A stretch of 64,000 bases of DNA from positions 1,798,001 to 1,862,000 of the forward strand of contig JBCAML010000007.1 in assembly GCA_038503075.1 (NCBI GenBank), written 5' to 3'. The stretch comes from Gyromitra esculenta. Taxonomy: Eukaryota; Ascomycota; Pezizomycetes; Pezizales; Discinaceae. The notes under the pieces are model-generated. The model saw only the letters and a list, made by a program, of their open reading frames with translations, was not told where the DNA came from and made no database searches. The translations under genes and the position numbers were made by a program. This document shows, piece by piece, positions 1-12,975 of this stretch (the first letter of the stretch is position 1; each line of letters begins with the position of its first letter).

Positions 1-3000
1 TCGTAGACACCTTTTTATCGATAAGGCTGTTAATGTTTCGTACAAAACAAAGCATAACAATGGCCTCGATCGAGTAAGTTTATTATCCTACAATTATCTA
101 CGGGTTCATGCATGTTCTTGGAATCATCGGATTTGGAAGTGGGCCAAATAGTCCCAGGACGTATCTGCTCAGGCACAATCAGTACAGCTCACAAAATGCA
201 CATTCGGCCAAGCGAGTGGCCAAGCGAATACTGTTGTTTATCCGTAGAAGGTATCCAATACTTGGTACCACGTGTGCTCCTCACATATCGTTTGATAGCC
301 TACGATATCCCAATCCAGTAATCAGGGATTCCCGTTACTAGTCTTTTGAATGCCGAGTTGCTGTTACTGATATTCCACGAAAGTTCTATATTAACCCATA
401 AATAAGATGCTTAAACTCTATGTTAACCAAGGAACATTAATAGGACTTCGAGCTAATCCACCACACTTTTGCTCAGTTTAACGCCACTGTTTATCAAGAT
501 CACTTTCGCACGCTATTCCAGGCTTGTGTATGGTTGCATTTATAGGATCTCTACTGTTGCAGTTGAGATCTAGAACAAACTACAACAGGCTTCGTGATCA
601 AGACATCCTTCCGTCACACCTGATCAATCTAAAAATACGAAACTCCTGACTGTTCGGTAAAACATTAACTAGAGACCTAACCTTAGAGTCCGCGGAGTTG
701 GCATTCGGGCTTAAGCTTACCAGGCTGAAATCAAAACTCTCGCTATTAAAATCTTTTTTGTCCCACGTATCTTATGTAGAGTAATATGAATGAATAAAGC
801 TATCGCTAGTAAGTGTTACTAGATATAGATTCCGCTGACGCAGATTGGTAGACTCCCAATAGCACCCTGTCCCGCATCGATTAACCGAAGAGTTTGTGGA
901 ACAAACATTTATTTGTTGTTCTTTGAATCCCTCTTTTTTTTTCTTTATCTATCAAACAAGAGCTCTACGTGTCCAAAACAGTCTTGCTATCTACCATTGC
1001 CCACATAGAAGCTTGAAGAAGCAAAACGCGTGAATCATACCTCGGCGACTTCGCAGCCCTACCAGTCTGTTAGTTCAGACCACTGCATCCTTACCGGTAT
1101 ACCGTTTTATATTGGCGGATGAAGTCCGACTTTGCAGTTCGATCTGGGAACCTGATTTTACTGCCTCGAACCACGTTTCCGGGCCAGCATCGTGCCTCAG
1201 TATGCATGGTTATATTTTTGTGGGGTTTAAATATAGCCAAGGGAGGGGTAATTACGATGAGACCTTGGTTTCTTGGTTTTTTTCTTCTAGATCTGGTAGT
1301 TGCAAGCTTCTCGTCATATCAGAAAAAAAAAAACTTAAGGTTTGAGGATTTAGTTTTTTGGATTTTGCTACGCGGCATGATTCAGTTTCGTTGGCTCGTT
1401 GTTTTACTAGAGAGCAATTGAGGTGAATTTCTGTTCTGCCTACATAAAGTATTGAACCCTCAGGAGTTTGCCTAACCCGCTCTATGCGGAATCCCCAATA
1501 CGGCTTTCGAATAACCCCCACCATTCGTAGGAATTGAAAGCTTACGTGCGCGTCTTTTTTCGCGGGGGAGTTTTGACCGTTTCGAATATCAAATGGGGTC
1601 GAAGCATATAACGTTTACGAGGAACCGAGATCGATGATACCATTTCCCAAGGCATTAGCGCGAGAAAAAAAACTGCTTTTACGAGGAGTGTCTGAACGCA
1701 GTCAGGAAGTCTGGTTTACTTGCGAGAGCCGTGTTGAGAACGTGGTCTGTCGGTTGAAGAACCGGTTCAGCGCGCCAAGAGCGATGTCGAACCATACCCC
1801 TGCAAATACTGGATTGGTCAATACGGTTTAAAAATAGACAATAGAAAAAAGCAAAGACGAAGCTCACGATAAAGGGCTTTTTTTTTTTGTGCTCTCCCAC
1901 ACACGTCACTGGATACGAACAGGTCCAATGAATTCGAAGTCGAACGCGACATAAGTGACAGTGAGCCATCATATTCTGACCTCCAAAGATAGACCTATCA
2001 CACAACTCTAAAGCAAAAGGTACGTAGAGTATCATCTAAAGTGTAGCTCCGGAAGTTCGGAAGCTGTTCTTCACCACTCGAAGTATAGTGTTGAGCACAG
2101 TTCTTCGCAACTGCATGCAACACGGCATCTATGGGCTTCGATTCGGGGCGCGGATATGCGATTCGAGCGGGGCAACTGTGAAGCTGATTTGAAAATACAT
2201 GTTACTCTTAACTCCAGGTTCCAAACGGGTCACTGCAACGGGTAGTGCCGTCTGACAAGTAGATGTAACAAGAAAAACATGCATAATTATTGTTGGAGGA
2301 GAGTAACATTAATTGGGTATTGAAGCGACTACCTAACTCGCTGTTACTGTATTGTTATCTCTTAGAAGGTCATCTTTGGGATATCCATCCTATTGGGATC
2401 TCTGTATGTTACGACTGCCATAACCGTCGATGAAAAAGACCCGATCTGCTGTTATTTACGCCTTTTGTTGGAGGAAATATAGTGCAATAACCCGTCTTAT
2501 TCACATATATGCCAGGGCTTGTCAGGATTTTGCCGATGAACTTACTGGAAACTTTTCAGCCGTGATTCAGAAAGATAATAGCAAACAAAAAAAATACTCT
2601 AATGGCGTGATTCTGGGGCTTGATGTTATTACCAGCCTCCAAAAATACCTAGATCATAGGTTTGAAATTGTGCTTTGACACATACTTTTGTCCTTTATCG
2701 CAACAATCATGTGCAGCTGAAAAAGCATGTGCAGAAGAGGGTGGGGTGTAGTGAAATGACAAAAATAGTCGCATGCTGTTGTCGTTATGTTGATGGGGAG
2801 AGAAAAAAATCCACCTGGTGGTTATTCTCACGAACAGAAAAAAATTAGCGCAGATATTTTCGGGGGAATAATATTTTCAGGAAATCGGGATCGGAGCTCC
2901 ATCAACCTTCTCTAAATTCACAGATTATCACTCGGGTTATTCGCGATATGAAATCCCACCATGTTTGGGCTTTAATAACACAGAATTCGCTTTCTCTTTC

Positions 3001-3926
3001 CAATATATCTAATATCTCAACATATTCTTCGGGAAATGTTGGCTTCTGTCGTAATAAAGAAAGATTTGACACAGGGCTGAATGATATGCATCCAACCGGG
3101 CGGGGGAAATCTATCGATTATGAAAGCCTGAATAGTATCTACTTCTGGTAGGAATCAATCCATTATACTCCTGAGTTATCACTAAGAGTTTTAGAGGAGA
3201 GTTGATTGAAGAAGACCGGTGCGAGGGGCAGCCACCATCCCGTAGCGTATAGACTCCACTCAGAATCTTAATGGTTTATTCTACGAAGGCATTTGGAGAG
3301 AAATTTTACCGAATCACGAGGAATATGCACAAAGATGCTCTAGTAAAAGACGCGTTACCGTTAAACTTGCTCATAAAATTTCCAGATTTTCCCTGAATGG
3401 GAGCAAAGTCAACGGATTGTGGGCCTGATACCCAGATACTAAAGGCTCAGTTCCATTGAAAATCATCTAACAAGCCGAGTGATGAGGCTTCAGATTTACA
3501 AACACGAAATATTGACCGTTAACGTCGAGAATAAACTAGAACGTATCTATAAACAACCCGAATCATAGGCAAGCACTCGGCCAAAATATCGCAACGGTTA
3601 GCATCTGGAATGAATCGAGAAGCCTGTTTTCCGGCTTAACTATTATTCTAACTATTTACCTCGAGGTCGATATTGATATCGTAGGTCTAGTGTATCTACT
3701 TGAGGATGTGAAGGTTTTGTGTACGTCGCATTAGATAATTATAATGGCTAGTAGACTTTGCGACCAGCGGCAACGCTTCTGATCTCGGCTAGGGTTGTAT
3801 AAATAATAATACAATGGTATACGTATACTATTGTCAGCTTCTCGTATACGTCATCTTACAGTAATCGCGGATCATCATACAAGCAATCAAAACATAAAGA
3901 AAATCGTATTCAAATAACTATAAACT
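1..3926. other. gene-free AT-rich region
   Basis: No open frame here has recognisable protein similarity or spliceable continuity. The longest frames (under 120 codons) have no plausible domain. Short homopolymer runs and AT-rich stretches are scattered through it. Near the right end, at 3811-3834, lies a near-perfect palindrome (listed separately), about 90 nt beyond the stop of the neighbouring dehydrogenase. I see no tRNA, rRNA or transposon protein. Confidence 0.6.
3811..3834. repeat. 24-bp near-perfect palindrome
   Basis: The arms ACAATGGTATAC and GTATACTATTGT meet without a spacer and differ at one pair, which would be G-T in RNA. It lies downstream of the dehydrogenase stop, so it could fold in the 3' UTR or be a protein-binding palindrome. 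A role is inferred, not shown. Confidence 0.5.
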
Positions 3927-5047
3927 CTACCAGGAATGATGTCCTCCATCCATTATTAGATCGCTCCCAGTCATAAAACTACTTGCTGAGCTGATCAAAA
4001 ACACACCTGCCCCTCTGTACTCCTCGGGCTTGCTCAGCCTACCAAGCATGTTCCCATCACTAAGAAATTTCTCCCTCTCAGGCGAAGATTTGAAGTCGTG
4101 CTTAGTTAGAGACGTGACGATATAGCCAGGGGAGATGGAATTGACCCTGATTCCATAGCGCCCCCATTCCGAGGCTAGGTTGCGAGTGAGCTGGCACACT
4201 GCAGCTTTCGAAGAGTTATACGCAGCACAGATCAAGCCCTAGTGAGTGCGTCGTTAGTCGGGCTTTTTCGGATGATAGGACTAGATAAAGAATGGATTAC
4301 TCGGTTAGCAATAGTCCCACTCATGCTAGCTATCAGACAGATAGATCCCCCAGTGCCGCGATCAATCATTTCTTTGGCGACAGCCTGTGCTGTTGTGAAT
4401 ACACCTGTGACGTTTACTTCCAGGATGCGATTGAAATCTCGAGCTGTGTAGTACAAGGAGTCGCCCTCCTTATTGATACCTGCCGCTGCAATCAGGCCGT
4501 CTAATCGTCCGTGTTTGTTGGCGATATCAGCGACTACTTTTCGAAGCCCACTCTCATCGGTGACATCGATTTGTCGGTAGTTGAGTGTTGTCCCTAATGT
4601 TCCTTCGGCGCGCTCCCGAGCCTCTTCAAACTCAAGAGGTGGGGATTCTCGCCGGTCAAGGCAGTATACTTAGAATTAAGCTGGTTAACGATAGGTTTTT
4701 AGAAGGAATTAAGGAGATTTACCATTGGCACCAGCTTCTAGAAGAGCCTGAGACTGTGCTAATCCAAGACCCCCAGCACCACCAGATACCAAGACTACGT
4801 GGTCTACGAGATTGAATTCAGGAAGTCGCTTTGTAGTCCCGAGAAAAGTGGGTGCTTCTTCGCCTGTTTTGAGATTTTTTGATTCTGTTGGGGGTCTGGG
4901 GACAGGCCGAGCAAGAGATATGGTCGACGAGGAGGTGAATGGACGAAGCACAATTTTCGGAGGGAGTTTCGATATGGCTCGGGGAGCCGAGACGATTGGC
5001 TGAAGAGATCGGAGGATCATGGGGTAATTTCGCTTTAGGGTGTACAT
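3927..5047 (-). CDS. mitochondrial-type short-chain dehydrogenase/reductase (arabinitol dehydrogenase/sorbose reductase-like)
   Basis: Probable NAD(P)-dependent polyol/ketose oxidoreductase of the classical SDR family. Three exons: 5047-4723, 4668-4301 and 4238-3927 (334 aa). The introns are 54 and 62 nt, with GTAAAT and GTAATC donors and TTAAC/CTAAC branch points; all phases fit. Residues 1-60 are rich in Arg, Ser and Pro with no acidic cluster, resembling a mitochondrial presequence. The Rossmann glycine motif SGGAGGLG lies at about residue 87, NVTG at about 190, the catalytic Ser in IASMSG near 223-225, and YNSSK (Tyr238, Lys242) opens exon 3. The C-terminal MTGSDLIMDGG is typical of classical SDRs. 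The context ANRGLICAAYNSSK resembles fungal D-arabinitol/sorbose reductase-like enzymes, but substrate cannot be assigned from sequence. The neighbours give no pathway clue. Confidence 0.9.
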
Positions 5048-8000
5048 TGTGATAACTTCTTAGCTTTTAGGCGAATGACGAAGGAAATTTAATTTCTGAG
5101 GATACTGAATTATTGAGAAACGCATCGAAGCCCTAGATCTAGAATAAGTACTTGTCTAGCTCCGTAGATTGGGATATTACGCTTGTGTACTGGGCAGTGA
5201 CAAGCCATGGCAGCAAAATGCTCGGAAAAGTAGCAAGGCGGATGCGTATTCTAATGGTGTAATGATATGTCATGGCGAAGATCGTGTTGATGGTTCTCTT
5301 ATTGTTTGTCTATTGTTTCTCCTAATCCTGTTAGATTCCTACCCAACACAGCCACAATTCACCAAATCAACTAGGACTATCTTAGCTAACGCCACAATCG
5401 CTTTCCTGGCACTTCTGTTGTGTCCAGCTGACGTCAAAATGATGACGTCAATTTCATTGATATGATTTCCCAGATTCCACGTTCTCGGGGCGCCGACATT
5501 GGGGATAGCACGGCAATGTTTGATTCATGGCGCCCAGCCCAGCCCAGCGAATAAAGGTGGGCTTGTTGCCAAATATCCCGGAGGGGGATTTGCTGTTCTA
5601 TGTTGATATAGATTATAATTACCCGAGGAAATGGGAGACTGTTTTGTCTAGCTATCAGCGTATACTCGTCTCAGTGACGCTTAAATTGCATTGGATCTGG
5701 AGTATGTCCCCTTCAAATCTTTAAAATCGAGTTACATTGCAGGTGATCCGCATACCTTGTGTCTTCCACTGGTTTTGTTAAAAAGGTAATTCCGCAATTC
5801 GCTGCGTAAACTAAGGTAAGCATGTTGCAACTTGTTGGGGGGAATTGGTAAACAGAGTACTAAACTAAGTAGTACTCGATCTAGCTGCTGTGACTGACTA
5901 CTAGGTGGCGAAATGAAACCCATGGAATGGATGATTGAAGCGATCGTATTGTATTTAGTTTATTTTCTCGATCTATTTTTTTCAGAATTATTGTCTGGGG
6001 ATGTAGCAGTGTAAATCTTGGCGCCAAGGCTAAAAGGCTGGGCACAAGCTATATAGCACAGCTTAACGATTTACTTGTGGAAAGCCTTAGATGTTGTTAG
6101 TTATATCAAGCGCTAGGGAGGATTTACATAATATAGAGTAGTAACTTAAGAGAACTAGTGTTTATCCGTTTTATATGTATTAATTTCCGGGGAATTCTAC
6201 TTATCCTCCAGGGAAAAAACTCGGAAAAATGGGGCGTGTGACTGTGTATTCTACATTACTATAGCATTAAAGCCACCCACCCCTAGGCCTGTTTCCGGGT
6301 TCTTGTCCTAGAAGACAAGTATTTAATAGCAATATCTACATGTACTCTATAGTTTCTGCATCCTACAAAGGAGTTAGGACGAAGTGGCAAGGGTAGTCGA
6401 TAGAAAATTTCCTACGGAAACCTGATCTATCCAAAAGTTAACTATTGTTTAGGAGGGTGTTCTAATATAAAGATAATTGTAAAATGCTACTTAAAACTAG
6501 CGAAGGCGCTTATTAGGCCGCAGAAGTCAATACCAGTACTGTTTTGGAATTTCTTGGGGTCTCGGGCGTGGTTTTGAAACCTTGAATCATTATCAACGGC
6601 AGCCTACTGCATACATAGCTTCGATTGTGTACTATAATCCAAGAAATATCACATGGGCAGGTAACAGCGTAGTCAGTGGGTTGAACCCCGATTTGAGGGC
6701 GCGGGTAAGACAACAGTAATTAATTATGGGAAATATCTTCAAATTTAAGTATACATTTAGACTCGTCATGCGTTTCGGCTAGCGTGTAGAAGAAAAACTT
6801 AAACATTCAGTAAAATACATGTAGCTTGCAGTTGTCTGACTGTGACACAAAATATTAGATCGAGAGTTTAAGGTTATAATTACATCATATACAATCATTT
6901 GAAGAATACATGTAAAGTCCTCCTTGGGGGTATGACGCGCTTGGAGGCATGGCACAAAACGAGGTGCACTCAACTCTCGAGCCGAAACACAGATTTCCAC
7001 GCTCTCAGATTACAAGACCTAGGAAATCTAACTTGGTCACAATATTTCATGAAATTTTGATGTAGTTTTGTTGTAATTATAACATGAAGCTACTGTGAAC
7101 GACTCTAGCAATCGTGGTGATCTCTATTAAGTAAATCGGATATGGGGATCGGCATAGCTCTCTATAAGATCGCTTCTGGTGCTAAAAAGGGGCCCATGTG
7201 AGTTAGGGGGTAGGATGGGTCTCGCGGAACTTATTTGACGATCTCATGGGGTGTGTTGCCATTTCCTGGGGAGCTGTAACCTATTTACGGCCTTGCGCCG
7301 AGACATTCTCACTCGATTGTCTTGGCACGGAAGATGATGTCCCCAAGAAATATTCAGTGTCTGATTGACCAAGGATTGCGTAAAACACCGCGGCTTGCAT
7401 GAATATTTATGTAGCAGAGATTTTCCAAACGACAACTCTTGGTGAGGGGATATCTATTTGTGAATGCAGTGGAAGGTTATCACTTCTGGAGGGCAGTTAT
7501 GAGTAGCGTGCTAGTATCCGCCGAGTGATACTGTATAACCGACAGTCAGTACTTTCTAGACTACATGTAGTTTCTATTCCGCGGAGTTTGTGGCCCAGCG
7601 AATTTGAATGACTCAACCGTCGTGCTGTTACAGTATATAAGACATGAAGGCTATACATCTAAAATGGGTCGCAAAATTTTCTATTTATATTACACTTTTT
7701 GTGGTCAACTTTAGCGAGATTTTCGATCTGAGACATTCTTCGCTGTCTGAAATGCTGTACATGGAAATTCGAATCAGTCTGTTGTCTGTATGTGAGATAT
7801 TGACAAAATTAATTACAAGAGTAGGTAAGCTATAGCTATCCCCCTTATTGTGAGGGAAATTTAGCAGTATATTTTTCGAGTTGTTTTTGCTTTTCTTTCG
7901 GTTACCTATTATGCCTTGGTCTAAAATTTACATAGCGCCAGTATCGTGGCACTTGAGGTGGGTATGTACACATGTATGTGGTGCTGGACCGATATCTCGG

Positions 8001-8145
8001 TCCACCGCTGTCCATCGAAAAGCAGGATATTGCATCTTCCAGTAGATTAGGTAGATTTTTAATTTTAGAAGGGGTACCCCGCCGGCTCAAGTGCCTTGTG
8101 TCTGTAGACTCATGATAAGTCACTCGATTTGATAAATGTCCCAGC
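5048..8145. other. gene-free region upstream of the dehydrogenase
   Basis: The first few hundred bases should hold the dehydrogenase promoter; I recognise no specific site there. The rest is AT-rich with only short, unconvincing open frames. It contains three of the CTACATGT/ACATGTAG octamers discussed in the findings, at 6336, 6817 and 7561. Nothing else can be supported. Confidence 0.5.
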
Positions 8146-8356
8146 TGTTGGAGAAGCTTCCTAATACGGGGTGCCTCCACGGGTGTGGCTTCGGAGTCGG
8201 AAATGATTGAGAGACAGGTACCCGAGCACACGGGCACTCGAGCGCCCGAGAGAGAGAGCTATTTAGATAGGGACCGTATGCCCACCTCAAGCAAGCATAA
8301 GCACAAGCAATTGAGTCCTCTATTCCCCCCTACGCGCCTAATATCACAACACTAGC
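8141..8356. mobile_element. solo LTR, copy 1, with degraded target duplication
   Basis: The element itself is 8146-8351 (206 bp). It begins TGTTGG and ends CAACA, the TG...CA inverted ends of a retrotransposon LTR. It is nearly identical over most of its length to the copy at 29347-29570. Flanking pentamers are CCAGC and CTAGC, a 4/5 target-site duplication differing by C to T, as mutation or RIP would produce. No internal retrotransposon region is attached, so it is a solo LTR. A short CAAG/CATAAG-type microsatellite occupies its right third. Confidence 0.8.
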
Positions 8357-9067
8357 CATAAGTAAGTAAGTAATATTCATTTACGCATCCAAAAAATGTC
8401 CCAGCCATCAGGGCGACCCCTAACGGGTAATAGCGTACGGTAACCGACGTACAAAATGGAAGAACGTATAAGAGACTCGGGAGAATATTTTTCAAGAGTC
8501 GGGCCCTCAAGCATCAAGTCTTGGTCTCCATTCCACAGCACCGAATACCGGAAAACCTTCCGAGTGTGTGACCCCTGGGATTGGAAATAGCTGGAGACAC
8601 GGTCTGAGTGCGTGGGTGCTTGAGGACATGCGGCTAGTCTTTAAAGAATAAAGCAACTGGCACCCGTCACGCCTATCACCTATTTCAACATCAACATCAC
8701 GCTGTCGAGACAATTTAGTTGACATTCCATAGTGCCCTAGCTTTATAAACTCTTTGCTACTATTCGTAGAACATTGACAGTTGATATTACTCTTACGAAA
8801 AAAGAAAGAGAACAAGGAAAAATAAGAACTAGTTGTCACAAAAGGACACATCCACCCTCCAAGTACACCCCAGAAGCGCAAATATACTTGAATTAACCAT
8901 AACAAAGAAAACTAACTATTGAGGAAGAATATTTTTTCAATGTAAGAAACTCCAAGGAAAAAAAAAACCACCCCCTGGAAAACTAATACCAATTTACTCC
9001 TTAATCCAAAGATGATGCATACCGACAGATCAAGCTGCCTTTCCCACCAATAACTCTGCAGCTTTCC
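8357..9067. other. short gene-free spacer
   Basis: It holds an AAGT tetranucleotide run (about 8360-8376) directly right of the LTR. The 12-mer AAATGTCCCAGC, also found just left of the LTR at 8134-8145, recurs near 8395. The last few hundred bases are the presumed 3' flank of the minus-strand gene ending at 9068. The 132-codon minus frame here has no recognisable domain and is not called. Confidence 0.45.
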
Positions 9068-12000
9068 TTAAGCTGGGATGTACTTTTTTCTCCCTCCCAA
9101 GGCTTTTCCCTTTTGCTTAATACCCGTTTCGTTTCTCTCGACTATTTTGCTTTTGGCTTCTGCCTCCTCAACTGGATTTTTGGCTATAGTTTGCTCTTTA
9201 TTGAGGTTTTCCTTTAATGCAGTTCTGCCGGGGTACCTTTTCTGCTTCGAGTCGAAGGCAATTTGTGTTGTGTGCTTGGGATCCGCTTCATTGGTGCCCT
9301 TGGTTTCCTGCTTAGCAACTAGAGCCTTTGTCTCGCGGATTTTTTTGAAAGTGTCGATCGATTCGTCGCACTCGTCTTTATAGTACTCAACCTTACAGAA
9401 CCCATTCTGGCCGTATTCTGATCGACTGGAGAAAAATTTCTTAACTTTCACAGCCGTGAGAAGCCTGATGAATTTGACCAGAACTTTGACTTGTTTCGGG
9501 AACGGCTTATTGATGGAACTTGTTGCAATCGAGTTTAGTGCGTTATCTTTTTTGGACTCATCAAGGAGATGGATCCCTTGGAGATTCGAATCAGCTTGAC
9601 CCCAAATTTCAATATCTGCGGCGACCTTTTTGAGAAAAGCGAACTCGTCACCCTTCTTGCTCTCCCTTGTGATAGCTAAGAAGGGGGTCATGTTTCTACT
9701 CCCGAAAGCGGCTTCGGTATTGAATGTGAGAAGCAGAAATCGGGTAGCTTTGTCCTCTGTCACCGCTTTTAAAGTTAGGGGATTGACTACACGTTGATCA
9801 TTATGCCTCCAATGGACAAAAACTCGCACGCCGTCAAGGAAAAAACCTCCAGGCTCTTGGTCGTCAAACCCTCCATACCGACTGTGGTACGGACCAGAAT
9901 TTCCTTTGCCGCTGTGTACAAGCTCCCAAAACTTGCTGGCACCTTCCTCAGAGTAAAAGCTTACATGGCCGTACTGGCCATTATCGTGTGAGAGATCCGA
10001 TGGGTGTCGTGATTCCCCTCTCGAGCCTTTCCATGCAGACGGATGCGGCGATAAGCCAGAGATGTAGACGTCCTCAAGCATTCCACCTTTAAGCTGTTCA
10101 ATTACAGAATCATAAGTAGCAGTCGGCGGGAGGGGATGTAAGAAGAATTTGCGTCGACCGCCCATCTCGGCCGGAGGTAGCGATATCTCGACTTTTGTGG
10201 AGCTCGTTTGTTTGGTTACTTTTGTGGAGATTGATTTCTGGGGGACAGCTTGAGGGTTAGCGATATTTGGTGGTGGACTAACTGAAGTTTGAGGATTGGC
10301 AACTTTCGTAAGTAGAGCATCTCGGTAGTTGAGTACTTTTACTGTTTTAGTGCCTTTGATGAGGTCTGGATTGTTGAGAAGAATAGGTATAGAAGCACAG
10401 CTAGAGCGAAGTTTGCTTTCGATCCCGAGCGCTGCTTTATGCTCAGATACTAGCGACAGTTCTTGTGTAGCTTCCAGCTTTTCCTCATTCTTGGGCTCTG
10501 TTTTATATTCAGGGCGTGGAGCCGATTTTTCCAGAGGTTTTCCAGTCTGAAGCTTCGATTCAGTCTTGATATCTGATTCCACTTGTGGCTGAATATCGAG
10601 CTCTACTCGCTTTAGTTCTGTCTTTAGCTCTGGAATTGGCCCTGATCCAGCTTCAGGCATAGCATCCGGATTGAATTCGTGTTTGTTTCTCAGCTTGGTC
10701 TTTGACTTGGATTTCTTTGACTTAGCCTTTACTTTGGCTTTTGCCTTGGGCCCTGCCTTGGTTTCTATGGCTGAAGGTTGTGCACAAAGCTCAAGAGCTT
10801 TATCGTCAACGGAGGCTTTAGCGCCTTTACTAGTAGCATGGGTTTCCACAGCTTCGGTACTACCGGCACAGTTGACCGATTTGACTGCCAAGGTTACATC
10901 AATACAACTCGGGAGCTCAACATCCTCCTCAAATAATTCATCCGCTTCATCTGATCCATGAGCGTCTATAGCTTGTTCAATGTTAGCCTCAACGATTGCA
11001 GGAGGATCCTTGGCAGGTTGCGAATCAAGGTCATCCTCGAGGGATTTGGCGTCTTCGATGATAGTTTGTGCAACTTCGTTTGAAGGGGCTTCTTGGACAT
11101 CCTCAACTAATGGCTCGTTTCCGATATCGTGTGCGAGGTTTGCGCAAACAACTCCCAGGATTTGGGCTTCTGAAATTTTAGGAATCTCTGCGACTTCCAA
11201 AGCGGAACCCATTCTTTCTTGATGCTCGTCTAAAATAGCATCTCCAGCTTCGACGATAGCAGTAGTAATCTCCGCGCTATCCTCAGAACTTAAGCTTGTG
11301 TCTGTCTTCGTATCAACGACCGGTACGAACTTTTTCTCCCAGTTCATGTTGTTCGGCACCTTTCCAAAGAATTCCTTGGGGGGGTTTTTAGCTACATATA
11401 TGTGGGATTGATTACTGCACGAACAATCACCATCTCCGCATGATTTAAGGCTCGGAGTTTTTGGTGTCAAGCAATCTGGGACTTGCCAGGCCATTGGATC
11501 ACAATCGTACATGAACGGAGTAAGGGAGGCCGTTGGAGAATAGGAAGATGTTACTTCTGGGCCAAGATAAAAGCCAACATACTCATCTTCTTCCGAGAGT
11601 TTCAAGTCATTAGTTCCTTGAATCAATACGAAGTTCTCAGCCTCGGGATTGAAAATGAACTTAGTTTTACGCGTTTCGTCGACGGCGCATACGGAGGGGG
11701 CTTGCTTGGTTTTCTGGGAGTATGAACGGTTAGGTTTATAGACTAGTTTAGCAGCCGTAGGAACTGAGGTGACGATTAACGGCGATGATGACTTAGCCAA
11801 CCCAGCAGAGGTAGATGCTGGGCTCAAGCTTGTGGAGTCAACACTAGAGAGTGGCTCTGGATAGCAGGCGGAATCTTCGCTGTGACTGATCTCTTCGGAT
11901 TGCTTCAGACTAAGCTGAGCTCTCCGTTCAACCCAGGTGATATTTGGGATCGCAGACTCAATCGTGGTAGGTCTCGTAGGGTGTAATTTACGAGCCCCAG

Positions 12001-12975
12001 CAAATGGTAATGCTCCAGCTTCAGACGGAGAGCGCTCGTGATTGTGATAATGGAACCGATTCTCTAGGTGATGATTGTCTAGACGCCGAGCCTGAAATGA
12101 CTGACGTCGCACATCTTCCCTAGAGTGTAGGAAATTTCTGGCATCTTGACTAACACTGAGGCCACAAAACCCACTTCTACCATTTGTATCAGTGGTTTTT
12201 CGCTCCAAAGCCTTGGAAACAACTGTTAATTGATGAATTGTTGGTGCACGACCATTTTGTTTAGAAGATTCAGACTTTTGCCCCTCGCTCCATTGTGAGT
12301 TAGAGTAAGTGTCGCTACTATAAGTACTCCAGTCTGATTTCTTCGACCCTTCGAAAAACGTGAGATTTGGAGCATTGGCACCTGGAAAGGTTGGTGCTCT
12401 GTGCCGTCTGGGTTGGGTGGGGGCTGGCTTCTTGAATATAGGTGCCCCAGGTAGGCGATAGCTCTGATTGATAGGGCTAATTGTAGAGTGTACGGGGGAA
12501 TTTTGTGGCACCGCCATATATTGAGAAGGTGGTGATTGCCAATAGATCGGTGAATACTTCCCGTGGCTCATGTTGGCAGCTAAAAGATTCGGTTAAAAAA
12601 TGAATAAAAAGTGAAAACAGAGCGTGTTTACTTACGAGGGGAAGGATATTCGTCTCTCATTGAGTGGTTGCGATGGTTTAGGTTATAATTGGGGCTGATA
12701 GGATAACCTTGTAGCGGAAGCATAGGACTAAAATTTGATTGACTTGGGTGATAGTAAGGTTGATAGCTACTAACAAATTGTTGTGGATACCAGCGGTTAT
12801 TTTCATGCCGTCCCTCGTAGAGGTTGGCCGTGGGAGCATGCATCCCACGGTGATACGCTTGCTCATTGTATGGCATGACGGAAATGTTAGGGTATGGCTG
12901 GTGGATGAAATGTTGAGGAACAGGCACAGCACTGGTCACACTGCGGGGCGGAGATTTGCTCAGATTCTTAGACAT
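9068..12975 (-). CDS. large disordered fungal protein with possible RRM-like C-terminal region
   Basis: Not recognised as a named family. Two exons, 12975-12636 and 12579-9068, joined by a 56-nt intron (GTAAGT donor, TTTTAG acceptor, TTAAC branch) that keeps frame and gives 1283 aa. The first about 300 residues are rich in Pro, Ser, Tyr and Asn. A central acidic stretch with many Glu/Ala follows, then a Lys/Ser-rich basic patch with repeated KAK/KSK units. From about residue 920 the sequence becomes ordered: RKFFLHPLP, then strand-like segments and HVSFYSEEGASKFWELV, resembling an RNA-recognition-motif fold, with a second possible one beginning KVLVKFIRLL. The tail is rich in Lys, Glu and Ala. 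A nucleic-acid-binding role is a weak inference. It shares a 707-bp divergent promoter with the next gene, which is also an orphan. Confidence 0.85.

Noticed and set aside
1679..2035. 118-codon minus frame in the left empty region
   Set aside because: It crosses poly-T runs giving KKKK-like noise, with no motif.
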